DNA of 9,417 nucleotides from Lachnospiraceae bacterium (lineage in GTDB: Bacteria > Bacillota > Clostridia > Lachnospirales > Lachnospiraceae), in contig JAGDAL010000345.1 in NCBI GenBank assembly GCA_017959525.1, positions 1-9,417 of the forward strand, read 5' to 3'. Of this stretch, positions 1 to 6,837 are shown in pieces. Position numbers and translations under genes: made by a program. Positions within the stretch are counted from its first letter, which is position 1, and the number at the start of each line of letters is the position of its first letter. The notes beneath the pieces are model-generated. The model was given only the letters and a program-made list of their open reading frames with translations. It searched no databases and was not told where the DNA came from.

Positions 1-1
1 G

Positions 2-379
2 ATTTTGCTGATCTGTTCCATTCTTAGTGACAAGGAACTGACTGCCTATCACAAGTTGGCGACGGACTTAGGTTTAGATGCCCTAGTGGAAGCTCACGAT
101 GAGGAAGAAGTAAAGCGGGCCTTAGCCTGTGGGGCCAGAATCATCGGTGTAAATTACCGGGATTTAAAATCATTTCAGGTGGATCCGAACAACAGCGTAC
201 GTCTTCGGGCATTGGTCCCAAAAGACGTGCTCTTCGTATCGGAGAGCGGAATCCAAACACCGGAAGACATCCGTTTATTGCAGGATCATGGTGTGGATGC
301 CGTATTAATCGGAGAGACACTGATGCGTGCTTTCGATAAAAAAGCGATGCTACAGCAATTGCGAGGTTCCAAAGCATGA
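2..379 (+). CDS. trpC: Indole-3-glycerol phosphate synthase, C-terminal part (5' end outside window)
   Basis: This is the 3' end of the gene for indole-3-glycerol phosphate synthase, a cytoplasmic TIM-barrel enzyme that closes the indole ring from CdRP in tryptophan synthesis. The frame is open from the first bases, so the start lies upstream and roughly half of a usual ~260-residue protein is visible. Numbering from the TTG at 5-7 as residue 1, I see LVEAHDE (catalytic-type Glu at 29), IGVNYRDLKSF (conserved Asn at 50), VSESGI (conserved Ser at 81) and the phosphate-binding strand GVDAVLIGETLMR (about 96-108). The residue after the conserved Asn is Tyr rather than the frequent Asn or Ser, a variable position. 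The stop overlaps the trpF start by four bases (ATGA), indicating translational coupling. The family assignment is firm; only the missing N-terminus is unknown. Confidence 0.95.
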   Translation: MLLICSILSDKELTAYHKLATDLGLDALVEAHDEEEVKRALACGARIIGVNYRDLKSFQVDPNNSVRLRALVPKDVLFVSESGIQTPEDIRLLQDHGVDAVLIGETLMRAFDKKAMLQQLRGSKA

Positions 380-1005
380 ACAACGTAAAAGTGAAAATCT
401 GCGGCCTGCAGCGAAAGGAAGATATTGAGACTGTCAATCGATATAAACCGGACTATGCAGGATTTATCATAAATTATCCAAAAAGTCACCGCTCCAAAAC
501 ACCAAAAGAAGTAGAAATTCTAGCAAAAGAATTAGACCCAGGGATTCTAAAAGTCGGTGTTTTTGTAGATGAAGCGGTAGAAATCCCCATCCAAATGGTA
601 CGTGCCGGTATCTTAGACATCGTGCAATTACACGGCCATGAGGATAACGCTTATATCAAAGCCTTACGGGCAGGATGTAGCGCTAAGATTATTCAGGCGT
701 TTTTGATTCAAGGGCCGGAGGATATTCGCTTGGCGGCTGCTTCAGAGGCCGATTATGTATTATTGGACCAGGGCCGTGGAAGCGGCAAGGCCTTTGACTG
801 GAGTAGCATTCCATCGGATTTTCCCAAGCCTTATTTTTTGGCAGGAGGAATCAACCCGGAGAACATGGAGGCTGCATATGAGGCCACCCATCCATACGCG
901 CTGGATATCAGTAGCGGTGTAGAGACCGACGGACAGAAGGATCCGAAAAAGATCGAAGCCGTACTGGCTTTGAGAAACAGGAAAGAAGGAAAAGGAAATG
1001 AGTAA
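376..1005 (+). CDS. trpF: Phosphoribosylanthranilate isomerase
   Basis: TrpF catalyses the Amadori rearrangement of N-(5'-phosphoribosyl)anthranilate to CdRP, the substrate of the preceding TrpC; it is cytoplasmic. The 209-residue length is normal for a single-domain TrpF. Visible motifs are KICG with the catalytic Cys at residue 9, [10 protein letters not shown] (81-90), the catalytic Asp at 131 in VLLDQ followed by [10 protein letters not shown] (133-142), and the phosphate-binding segments [11 protein letters not shown] (154-164) and ALDISSGVE (175-183). The GINPEN and DISSGVE blocks are typical of the family. The ATG overlaps the trpC stop (ATGA), with a GAGG ribosome binding site at 363-366 inside trpC. 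The 3' end overlaps trpB by eight bases. It is a separate protein here, not fused to TrpC as in enteric bacteria. Confidence 0.97.
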   Translation: MNNVKVKICGLQRKEDIETVNRYKPDYAGFIINYPKSHRSKTPKEVEILAKELDPGILKVGVFVDEAVEIPIQMVRAGILDIVQLHGHEDNAYIKALRAGCSAKIIQAFLIQGPEDIRLAAASEADYVLLDQGRGSGKAFDWSSIPSDFPKPYFLAGGINPENMEAAYEATHPYALDISSGVETDGQKDPKKIEAVLALRNRKEGKGNE

Positions 1006-2182
1006 TGGAAGATTCGGACAGCATGGCGGACAATACATTCCGGAAACATTAATGAATGCTGTTTTGGAGCTGGAAGAAGCATACAATCGTTATAAAGATG
1101 ACCCAACATTCAACCAAGAGCTACAGGAGCTGTTGAATGAGTATGCCGGCCGTCCTTCCAGATTATACTTTGCAAAGCATATGACCGAGGACTTGGGCGG
1201 AGCCAAGGTGTATTTAAAGCGAGAAGACTTAAATCACACGGGAGCCCACAAGATTAACAACGTCATCGGCCAGTGTCTTTTGGCAAAAAAGATGGGCAAA
1301 ACCCGCGTCATTGCAGAGACCGGTGCCGGCCAGCACGGCGTAGCAACCGCAACGGTAGCAGCCTTGATGGGCATGGAATGTGAGATTTTTATGGGTGCCG
1401 TGGATTGTGAGCGCCAGGCATTGAACGTCTATCGTATGAAGCTGTTAGGAGCTAAGGTACATCCGGTCACCAGCGGGACCGCAACCTTAAAAGACGCGGT
1501 ATCCGAGACCATGCGCGAGTGGACCAACCGCATCGAAGATACCCATTATGTCCTTGGATCTGTTATGGGACCCCATCCCTTCCCGACTATTGTCCGTGAT
1601 TTTCAGGCGGTTATCTCCAAAGAGATCAAGGAACAGCTAATGGAAAAGGAAGGTCGCCTTCCGGATGCAATTCTCGCTTGTGTAGGCGGAGGTTCCAACG
1701 CAATTGGTGCTTTTTACCACTTCATTAACGATGAAGGGGTGCGATTAATCGGCTGTGAAGCAGCCGGAAGAGGCATTGATACCAAGGAAACAGCGGCAAC
1801 CATCAATACCGGAACCCTTGGAATCTTCCATGGAATGAAGTCCTACTTCTGTCAGGACGAATACGGACAGATTGCTCCGGTGTATTCCATATCCGCCGGA
1901 TTGGATTATCCGGGTATCGGACCGGAACATGCCATGCTTTATGACCAGGGTCGCGCAGAGTATGTGGCCATTACCGATGACGAAGCAGTAGATGCTTTTG
2001 AGTATCTCTCCCGCATCGAGGGTATCATCCCGGCCATTGAGAGTTCCCATGCAGTGGCTTATGCCAAGAAGTTGGTACCGACCATGGACAAGGACCAGAT
2101 TGTTGTGATTAACATCTCCGGCCGCGGCGATAAGGATGTGGCTGCGATTGCCAGATACAGAGGGGAGGATATCCATGAATAA
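998..2182 (+). CDS. trpB: Tryptophan synthase beta chain
   Basis: TrpB is the PLP-dependent beta subunit that condenses indole, channelled from TrpA, with L-serine to give tryptophan in the alpha2-beta2 complex. The 394-residue length is standard. The N-terminal [14 protein letters not shown] block is the classic TrpB start. The PLP Schiff-base lysine is Lys85 in HTGAHKINN, followed by [13 protein letters not shown] with the catalytic Glu. [10 protein letters not shown] is the PLP-phosphate loop and ISGRGDKD lies near the C-terminus. It belongs to the standard TrpB1 type, consistent with partnering the adjacent trpA. The ATG lies within the trpF stop region (ATGAGTAA), with AAGGA at 986-990 at a good distance. 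The gene overlaps trpA by eight bases in the same arrangement (ATGAATAA). Confidence 0.98.
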   Translation: MSNGRFGQHGGQYIPETLMNAVLELEEAYNRYKDDPTFNQELQELLNEYAGRPSRLYFAKHMTEDLGGAKVYLKREDLNHTGAHKINNVIGQCLLAKKMGKTRVIAETGAGQHGVATATVAALMGMECEIFMGAVDCERQALNVYRMKLLGAKVHPVTSGTATLKDAVSETMREWTNRIEDTHYVLGSVMGPHPFPTIVRDFQAVISKEIKEQLMEKEGRLPDAILACVGGGSNAIGAFYHFINDEGVRLIGCEAAGRGIDTKETAATINTGTLGIFHGMKSYFCQDEYGQIAPVYSISAGLDYPGIGPEHAMLYDQGRAEYVAITDDEAVDAFEYLSRIEGIIPAIESSHAVAYAKKLVPTMDKDQIVVINISGRGDKDVAAIARYRGEDIHE

Positions 2183-2951
2183 TCGAGTTAGAGAAGCGTT
2201 TGCCAATGGCAAAGCCTTCATTCCATTTATTACCTGCGGAGATCCAAGCTTGGATGTGACCAAGGAGCTGATTCGTGCCATGGAAGGCGCCGGAGCGGAC
2301 GTGATTGAGCTTGGCATTCCATTCTCCGATCCAACTGCAGAAGGGCCGGTCATCCAGGAAGCCAATATTCGGGCCTTATCCAATGGCATTACGACCGACG
2401 ATATTTTTGCCATGGTAGAAGAGGTGCGAAAAGACACCACCGTGCCACTGGTTTTTATGACCTATGCCAACGTGGTATACTCCTACGGCATTGAGCGATT
2501 CATGAAGCGCAGCAAGGAAGTGGGCATGGACGGCCTGATTTTACCGGATGTTCCATTTGAAGAAAAAGAGGAGTTTGCGGTGGTAGCCAAGGAGAACGAC
2601 ATCGCATTCATCTCCTTGATAGCACCAACCTCCAAGGACCGCATTCGAATGATTGCCAAGGAAGCGGACGGATTTGTATACTGCGTTTCCTCTTTGGGGG
2701 TAACGGGAACAAGAGACCAGATTACCACAGACGTAGCGTCCATGGTGGAACTGGTAAAAAAAGAACAGGACATTCCATGTGCCATCGGATTTGGAATCTC
2801 CACGCCGCAGCAGGCGAAAGCCATGGCGGATTGTTCCGACGGCGCTATTGTAGGAAGTGCCATCGTTAAGATCTGTGCGAAATACGGAAATGAATGCGTG
2901 CCTTACGTGGCAGCATTTGTAAAAGAAATGAAGGATAGCATATGTGCATGA
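2175..2951 (+). CDS. trpA: Tryptophan synthase alpha chain
   Basis: TrpA cleaves indole-3-glycerol phosphate to indole and glyceraldehyde-3-phosphate and passes indole through a tunnel to TrpB. I chose the ATG at 2175, giving 258 residues: a strong AGGGGAGG site lies at 2161-2168 and the protein then begins MNNRVREAF, as in the family. The same frame is open further upstream, but only inside trpB. The catalytic region reads [19 protein letters not shown] (43-61): Glu45 matches the Salmonella Glu49, while the position of the catalytic Asp60 is Glu56. [14 protein letters not shown] and the phosphate-binding GFGIS and IVGSAIV segments are intact. This is the last gene of the trp operon and is followed by a hairpin terminator. 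The function is firm; the Asp-to-Glu change is conservative and I believe, from memory, that it recurs in clostridial homologues. Confidence 0.96.
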   Translation: MNNRVREAFANGKAFIPFITCGDPSLDVTKELIRAMEGAGADVIELGIPFSDPTAEGPVIQEANIRALSNGITTDDIFAMVEEVRKDTTVPLVFMTYANVVYSYGIERFMKRSKEVGMDGLILPDVPFEEKEEFAVVAKENDIAFISLIAPTSKDRIRMIAKEADGFVYCVSSLGVTGTRDQITTDVASMVELVKKEQDIPCAIGFGISTPQQAKAMADCSDGAIVGSAIVKICAKYGNECVPYVAAFVKEMKDSICA

Positions 2952-2987
2952 AAATAGGCAGCAGGGAAACCTGCTGCCTGTCTTCGT
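2951..2987. terminator. Shared bidirectional terminator between trpA and bioY
   Basis: A perfect 9-bp stem, GGCAGCAGG (2957-2965) with CCTGCTGCC (2970-2978), closes on a GAAA loop. On the minus strand it lies 9 bases past the bioY stop and is followed by TATTTT (2956-2951), a reasonable U-tract. On the plus strand it lies 5 bases past the trpA stop, but the following stretch TGTCTTCGTTT is a weaker U-tract. The converging geometry suggests that one hairpin serves both transcripts, probably more efficiently for bioY. Confidence 0.85.
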
Positions 2988-3560
2988 TTATTGCTCGGTT
3001 TGCATCACTTTCTTAAAGGCGGGAATAATCTGAGCTGCAACAACGGCTTTTAACGCATCCAACGGAACAAACGGTAAGAAACCGATGTTGAATGCGGTCA
3101 GCCAGTCGTAATGCATCAGGGCCTTTAAATAAACCATTCCGATGACGTCGATTAAGACAAAACCAATAAGTGCACAAACGGTATAGCGAATGCGGTTGTA
3201 CTTGCGGCCGCGAATAAAAGGAAGAATCGCAGCGACAATCGGGAACGCCCAGGTATAGGCACCCCAAGGCTGAATCAGGTAACCGATGCCTCCCTTTCCA
3301 CCGATGAATACCGGCACACCGACGATGCCAAGGATGAGCCAAATCAGGACAATCAGTATAGCGTCCACAGGCTCGAATAAAAGCGCAATAATAAACAGAA
3401 TGAAGTTAATCATGGTGATGTGCGGTGCGCCCGGTAGCGGCAGTGGAATACTGATGTAAGCACCGATGCAAAGAAGAGCAGCAAAGAGTGCACAGTACAC
3501 CATGCGTCTGGTGGAAAATGTTTGCGTAGAAGCAACAGATTCTTGGTTGTTATTTTTCAT
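2988..3560 (-). CDS. bioY: Biotin ECF transporter substrate-binding membrane protein BioY
   Basis: BioY is the S-component of an energy-coupling-factor transporter that captures biotin at the membrane. Of 190 residues most are hydrophobic, with about six predicted membrane helices starting near residue 20 (VYCALFAALLCIGAYI). Family landmarks are the Pro-rich turn ISIPLPLPGAP (37-46), the glycine-rich block GVPVFIGGKGGIGYL (81-95) and the C-terminal PLDALKAVVAA (176-186). No EcfA or EcfT genes are in the window, so it would use a shared energy module encoded elsewhere or act alone. The start is supported by GAGGA about ten bases upstream on the minus strand. It is a single-gene unit with its own promoter and a BirA-type operator, which independently supports biotin as the substrate. 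The tail of about 17 polar residues before helix 1 is unremarkable. Confidence 0.95.
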   Translation of the reverse strand: MKNNNQESVASTQTFSTRRMVYCALFAALLCIGAYISIPLPLPGAPHITMINFILFIIALLFEPVDAILIVLIWLILGIVGVPVFIGGKGGIGYLIQPWGAYTWAFPIVAAILPFIRGRKYNRIRYTVCALIGFVLIDVIGMVYLKALMHYDWLTAFNIGFLPFVPLDALKAVVAAQIIPAFKKVMQTEQ

Positions 3561-3605
3561 AGGTCATTTCCTCTCATGTATGTAAAAAATATAGGTCCGA
3601 AGATT

Positions 3606-3634
3606 AGTGTACGAAGAACCCTTTAGATTGTCAA
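3606..3634 (-). promoter_or_regulatory. Sigma-A promoter of bioY
   Basis: Reading the minus strand, a consensus -35 TTGACA (3634-3629) is followed after 17 bases by a -10 TACACT (3611-3606). Transcription would begin near 3599, leaving a short leader of about 40 bases before the ATG at 3560. The -35 lies inside the BirA-type inverted repeat. The call comes from sequence match and spacing alone. Confidence 0.75.
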
Positions 3635-3658
3635 CCATAAAATAAACTAAGTTTACAA
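3628..3658. promoter_or_regulatory. BirA (biotin repressor) operator overlapping the bioY promoter
   Basis: An inverted repeat TTGTCAACC (3628-3636), 13 bases, AGTTTACAA (3650-3658) matches the known BirA operator form, TTGTAAACC or TTGTTAACC separated by about 14-15 bases from its reverse complement. Counted as 8-base arms, the spacer is 15 bases and the arms match at 7 of 8 positions. The left arm covers the bioY -35 box, so bound biotin-BirA would block RNA polymerase. This fits repression of biotin uptake when biotin is plentiful. The birA gene itself is not in the window. Confidence 0.85.
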
Positions 3659-3674
3659 ACGGAAAAACGGGTTT

Positions 3675-3692
3675 AAATTGTTCACACAATTT
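3675..3692. repeat. 18-bp palindrome, candidate operator for the aldolase-chemoreceptor unit
   Basis: AAATTGT (3675-3681), TCAC, ACAATTT (3686-3692) forms a perfect 7-bp inverted repeat around a 4-base spacer. It overlaps the probable -35 of the downstream gene, where a repressor would act. It does not match the clostridial Rex, LacI-type KdgR or BirA consensus sequences as I know them. Its length and symmetry suit a dimeric helix-turn-helix regulator, but no regulator gene is in view. AT-rich intergenic DNA can produce such repeats by chance, so this is moderate evidence. Confidence 0.45.
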
Positions 3693-3705
3693 GTTAGAAT
3701 ATTAT
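3678..3705 (+). promoter_or_regulatory. Probable promoter of the aldolase-chemoreceptor operon
   Basis: TTGTTC (3678-3683) and TATTAT (3700-3705) are separated by 16 bases, which would start transcription near 3711-3713, about 30 bases before the ATG at 3743. An alternative -10, TAGAAT (3695-3700), pairs with TTTAAA (3672-3677) at 17 bases. Both versions are less convincing than the other promoters in this window, which may reflect dependence on an activator. Confidence 0.45.
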
Positions 3706-3742
3706 TAAGTGTACGGACTTCTTACAGAGAGGGGCAGTATCT

Positions 3743-4711
3743 ATGAGGGAAATCATTGATATTATTCGCAAAAACGGCATTCTGCCAATCGCATCCATTG
3801 AGAATGAGATTGATGCCATTCCCATCGGAACCGCACTTTTTAACGCGGGGATTCGTGTCATCGAGATCACGTTCCGCACGGATCGGGCACTTGATAGCAT
3901 GCGGGTTATTACTTCTGCATTTCCGGGGATGTACATCGGGGCAGGCACCGTACGCACCACCAAGGAAGTAGATCAGGCAATGGAAGCGGGATGCCGCTTC
4001 GTCATCAGTCCCGGCATTAATGCCAAGCTGATTAAGTATTGTAAAAAGAATGACATTGTGATCATACCCGGGGTGGCAACGGCTTCCGAGATTGAGGAAG
4101 CCTTAGAGCTTGGAATCTCATTGGTGAAGTTTTTTCCATGTGAATCCATGGGAGGCATCAAGACGATTGAGGCTTGGGCCCGACCGTATCCGGACGTGAC
4201 GTTTTTACCGTCCGGCGGAATTACGGAGCAGAACATGCTGGCATATTTGGCGCATAAGAATGTGCTGGCAGTAAACGGCACCTGGCTCATCGATGAGGAC
4301 TTCCATGAACGGCAGAACTTTGATGAGATTGAAGTGCGTGCGAAAAAAGCCGTGAAGCGCATGCTAGGCTTCCAGCTGGATCATATTGCGGTGAATTTAC
4401 CGAAGGATGATTTAGCCAAAGAAGCGGCGGCGGATTTTGCCGAACTGTTTGATGAGGTTGTAACGGAAGATGAGCAAAGCTTCAAAGCCGGAGAGATGTT
4501 CCAGGCAATGAAGCCAAGCTTGCGTGGCCTAATGGGCCATATGGGGGTACGGACGAATTCCTTAGAGCGGGCAGAATACTACCTAAGCAATCGAGGTGTG
4601 GAGTTCGGGCTGGAGAATCACGATTCCATCGAAGAGGATTCCATCTATTTGAATCTGGAAATCGCAGGAACCGCAATTCAAGTGCTGCAAAAGCACAATT
4701 CTCAAGCATAA
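3743..4711 (+). CDS. KDPG/KHG aldolase fused to a C-terminal VOC (glyoxalase-like) domain
   Basis: Residues 1-208 form a class I KDPG/KHG (Eda-type) aldolase, which splits 2-keto-3-deoxy-6-phosphogluconate into pyruvate and glyceraldehyde-3-phosphate at the end of the Entner-Doudoroff and hexuronate routes. Eda-like residues are Glu41 in IEITFRT with Arg45, GAGTV (66-70), the Schiff-base Lys129 in LVKFFPCE and the phosphate loop LPSGGI (155-160), all offset by four from E. coli Eda. At 322 residues the protein is about 110 longer than Eda. Residues 210-316 look like a vicinal-oxygen-chelate fold: LDHIAV (212-217), then GHMGVRT with the AEYYLSNRGVEF helix and strand, ending YLNLEIAGTAIQVLQK. 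Where VOC enzymes usually have a final metal-binding Glu I see Gln (313), so this domain may not be a metal enzyme. The ATG has a good AGAGAGGGG site (3726-3734). The chemoreceptor gene follows 18 bases downstream. The exact substrate (KDPG, KHG or a related keto acid) is unproven. Confidence 0.88.
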   Translation: MREIIDIIRKNGILPIASIENEIDAIPIGTALFNAGIRVIEITFRTDRALDSMRVITSAFPGMYIGAGTVRTTKEVDQAMEAGCRFVISPGINAKLIKYCKKNDIVIIPGVATASEIEEALELGISLVKFFPCESMGGIKTIEAWARPYPDVTFLPSGGITEQNMLAYLAHKNVLAVNGTWLIDEDFHERQNFDEIEVRAKKAVKRMLGFQLDHIAVNLPKDDLAKEAAADFAELFDEVVTEDEQSFKAGEMFQAMKPSLRGLMGHMGVRTNSLERAEYYLSNRGVEFGLENHDSIEEDSIYLNLEIAGTAIQVLQKHNSQA

Positions 4712-4729
4712 CCGAAAGGAGAAGTAACT

Positions 4730-6448
4730 ATGGCAACGGAAGAAAAGAAGAAGAAGGAATCCTTAGGAATACATTCCATCAGCTTCCGCATTATTGCGGT
4801 GGTACTCATTTGTATTCTGGTATTTACACTGTTAAACATTCTTTATATCATTCCGAAATCCAAGGAAGCGGTGCAGGCCAGCACGGAAAAGAACATGCAG
4901 GACATCGCAACCTTCTCGGCACTGTTGGTAGCCAACGAGATTGAGGAGTACGGTGTGGATAACGTCACACCGGAGATTGTAGCGGAAGACGTTGCAGGCA
5001 AAGGATTATCCGGAATTCCATCCAGCTTCGTCTATGTTGTGGATCAAAACGGAACGTTCCTCTACCATAAGAACCCGGACAAGATCGGAACCCAGGTTAT
5101 CAATGCCAATGTACAGGAGTTGCTAAAACAGATTCCGACCGGAAGCTATCAATCTACCGGAACCTTCCACTATACGGACGAGAACGGAATAAAGAAGTAT
5201 ACTTCTTATCAGGTCATCGATTCCGTCGGATGGGTATGCGTCATAGCTGCAAATGAAGTCGAAGTTATGGCAAGCATTAACAGAGTGCGAAACACCAGTA
5301 TCAACTTCTCCATCATCATAGCGATTGCGTTGGTTCTTTTGAGTGTATTTGCATCCAAGCAGATTACCAAGCCGATTCAGGTTTTAACCAATACCATCAA
5401 GCGCACAGGAGACTTGGATTTCTCCGCCAATGATGAATTGGTTCATTTGGAGCAGAACAAGGATGAGACCGGCGTCATGGCCCGTGCCGTAGAAGACATG
5501 GAACAGAGCCTGCGAGACATGGTAGGACGTATCAGTGTCACCAGTAGTGAGTTGGAAGAGCATGCACAGAAGCTGTCCGAGATCACCTTCAAGATTGACT
5601 CCGCCAATGCAGATAACTCCGCAACCAGTGAGGAGTTGGCCGCATCCATGCAGGAGACCAGTGCTTCCACAGACTTGATCAGCGACAACACCAAGACTAT
5701 CAAGGAAAATGCAGACCACATTGCAGAAAGCGCACAAAACCGTGCCAACGTGGCAAAAGAGATTCGCGTCAAAGCAGAGAAGATTCATGCAGAGACCGTT
5801 ACTGCTTCCGAGAAGACCCAGCATATGTATGAGGAAATCGATGAGCAGGGCAAGGTTGCATTAGAGAAGTCGAAGGCTGTTGAAAAAGTAAACCAGTTGG
5901 CAGCAGCTATTCAGGATATCGCAAGCCAGACCAACCTGTTGGCATTGAATGCTTCCATCGAGGCAGCCCGTGCCGGTGAAGCTGGACGAGGATTCGCAGT
6001 TGTAGCAACAGAAATCGGTGCATTGGCAGAACAGTCATCCAACACCGTAGCAGACATTATGAATATCGTAGCGGAAGTACAAAGTGCCGTAAACGAAATG
6101 AGTGCCTGCTTACAAAGAACCTTGGATTACTTAAGCTCCGATGTTGCAGCAGATTACTCCAAGTTCTTGGATATCAGTGATCAGTATCAGGAAGATGCCA
6201 ACGGATTTGCAGAAGGCATGAGTGAAATCTTCAACATGATTGGAGACCTTCATGAATCTACTACCGAGATTAGTAGCTCCATTGAGGCCATCAGTAAGAC
6301 CGTGGGCGAAGCTGCAGATGCAGTTACTACGGTTGCAGAGAAGACCACCGATGTGGCCATGTTGTCTACCGGCGTTGTAGATGTAGTATCTCAGACCAAG
6401 GATAATTCTACAGAGCTGAAGGATATCAAAGATTCCTTTACGCTCTAA
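4730..6448 (+). CDS. Methyl-accepting chemotaxis protein with extracellular Cache sensor
   Basis: This 572-residue transmembrane chemoreceptor would relay a ligand signal through CheW to CheA and so bias flagellar rotation. After a short Lys-rich tail comes TM1 (about 20-41), then a ~150-residue extracellular region resembling a Cache sensor (FVYVVDQNGTFLYHKNPDKIG, 100-120; YTSYQVIDSVGWVCVIAAN, 157-175). TM2 spans about 192-209, followed by a HAMP segment starting KQITKPI (210-216). The remainder is a long coiled-coil hairpin. Its highly conserved tip reads DIASQTNLLALNASIEAARA, GEAGRGFAVVA and EIGALAEQSS (397-436). The two arms are each about 150 residues, fitting the 44-heptad MCP class. 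No C-terminal pentapeptide tether for CheR is present. The start has AAAGGAG (4715-4721) eight bases ahead. Ligand unknown; the aldolase gene directly upstream makes a sugar acid or related carboxylate a plausible guess only. Confidence 0.95.
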   Translation: MATEEKKKKESLGIHSISFRIIAVVLICILVFTLLNILYIIPKSKEAVQASTEKNMQDIATFSALLVANEIEEYGVDNVTPEIVAEDVAGKGLSGIPSSFVYVVDQNGTFLYHKNPDKIGTQVINANVQELLKQIPTGSYQSTGTFHYTDENGIKKYTSYQVIDSVGWVCVIAANEVEVMASINRVRNTSINFSIIIAIALVLLSVFASKQITKPIQVLTNTIKRTGDLDFSANDELVHLEQNKDETGVMARAVEDMEQSLRDMVGRISVTSSELEEHAQKLSEITFKIDSANADNSATSEELAASMQETSASTDLISDNTKTIKENADHIAESAQNRANVAKEIRVKAEKIHAETVTASEKTQHMYEEIDEQGKVALEKSKAVEKVNQLAAAIQDIASQTNLLALNASIEAARAGEAGRGFAVVATEIGALAEQSSNTVADIMNIVAEVQSAVNEMSACLQRTLDYLSSDVAADYSKFLDISDQYQEDANGFAEGMSEIFNMIGDLHESTTEISSSIEAISKTVGEAADAVTTVAEKTTDVAMLSTGVVDVVSQTKDNSTELKDIKDSFTL

Positions 6449-6461
6449 AGTGATTCCTTCG

Positions 6462-6490
6462 TTGACAAATAAAAATCGTGCCGATATAAT
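6462..6490 (+). promoter_or_regulatory. Consensus sigma-A promoter of the tyrS leader
   Basis: TTGACA (6462-6467), 17 bases, TATAAT (6485-6490) is an exact match to the vegetative consensus with ideal spacing. It begins only 13 bases after the chemoreceptor stop. Transcription should start near 6497, just before the T-box stem I. So strong a promoter fits a unit whose output is set afterwards by transcription attenuation. Confidence 0.92.
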
Positions 6491-6496
6491 TCTTCG

Positions 6497-6783
6497 TAGT
6501 TATACTGACAAAGGCGAAGAAGGGAAAGAGTACAAAACATCCCCTTTTTACAGAGAGGTATCGGTTGGTGCGAGATATCAAAAGGCGTTTTGGAATACAT
6601 CCCGGAGCTTCATAGCTGAAAGAGCAGTAGGTTATGACGGAGGAGCGCACGTTATCGCGTATAAGGTGATCTAGTAATAGAAGACCGAAGAGGCAGACGT
6701 TGAGAGGCGTTTGTGAATAAAGGTGGTACCACGGTTTATCCCGTCCTTTATTTCCGTAACAGGAAGTAGAGGACGGTTTTTTT
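6497..6783 (+). ncRNA. T-box riboswitch leader, tyrosine-specific
   Basis: This leader reads the charging state of tRNA-Tyr and controls tyrS. Stem I spans roughly 6515-6611 (GAAG at its base pairing with CTTC). It contains the AGTA loop-E element (6529-6532), the AGAGAG and GGTTGGTG elements of the distal loops (6553-6570), and a specifier loop reading GGAA-TAC-ATCC with codon UAC (Tyr) at 6596-6598. Stem III is CAGACG (6694-6699) with CGTTTG (6708-6713). The T-box itself, AAGGTGGTACCACGG (6720-6734), carries TGGT at 6724-6727 for pairing with the tRNA 3' end. Its variable base is T, matching the A discriminator expected of tRNA-Tyr. AATAAA before and TTTATC after the T-box form the antiterminator helix, which excludes the terminator at 6741-6783. 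Uncharged tRNA-Tyr should therefore allow read-through. The first base is inferred from the promoter. Confidence 0.95.
6741..6783 (+). terminator. T-box-controlled intrinsic terminator upstream of tyrS
   Basis: A stem of about 15 bp pairs 6741-6755 with 6762-6776 (outer arms CCGTCCT and AGGACGG) around a 6-base loop GTAACA. TTTTTTT follows at 6777-6783. Two pairs are G-U. It is the off-state of the T-box switch. It is also the first intrinsic terminator downstream of the chemoreceptor gene, so it probably stops that transcript too. Confidence 0.93.
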
Positions 6784-6837
6784 ATGTCCATACTTCCATA
6801 GAGGAACAATAGATTTGATATGGAAAAGGAGAACAAA

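Noticed and set aside
2136..2174. A longer trpA start, adding 13 residues
   Set aside because: The extension lies inside trpB and lacks a ribosome binding site; AGGGGAGG directly serves the ATG at 2175.
1745..2440. A 231-residue open frame on the minus strand across trpB-trpA
   Set aside because: It lies wholly opposite two clear trp genes, has no family-like motifs and no suitable ribosome binding site or promoter.
3675..3692. Reading the palindrome as a Rex (NADH-sensing) site
   Set aside because: Rex sites have TTGTGAA or TTGTTAA arms with a TTCACAA or TTAACAA partner; here the arms are AAATTGT and ACAATTT, which do not fit.
6450..6674. A 74-residue open frame on the plus strand after the chemoreceptor
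   Set aside because: It runs through the promoter and T-box stem I, and its start lies upstream of the predicted transcription start; it is a structured leader, not a gene.
6820..6837. An earlier tyrS start (MEKENK extension)
   Set aside because: The AAGGAG that serves the ATG at 6838 would lie inside the coding sequence, and homologues begin at the later position.
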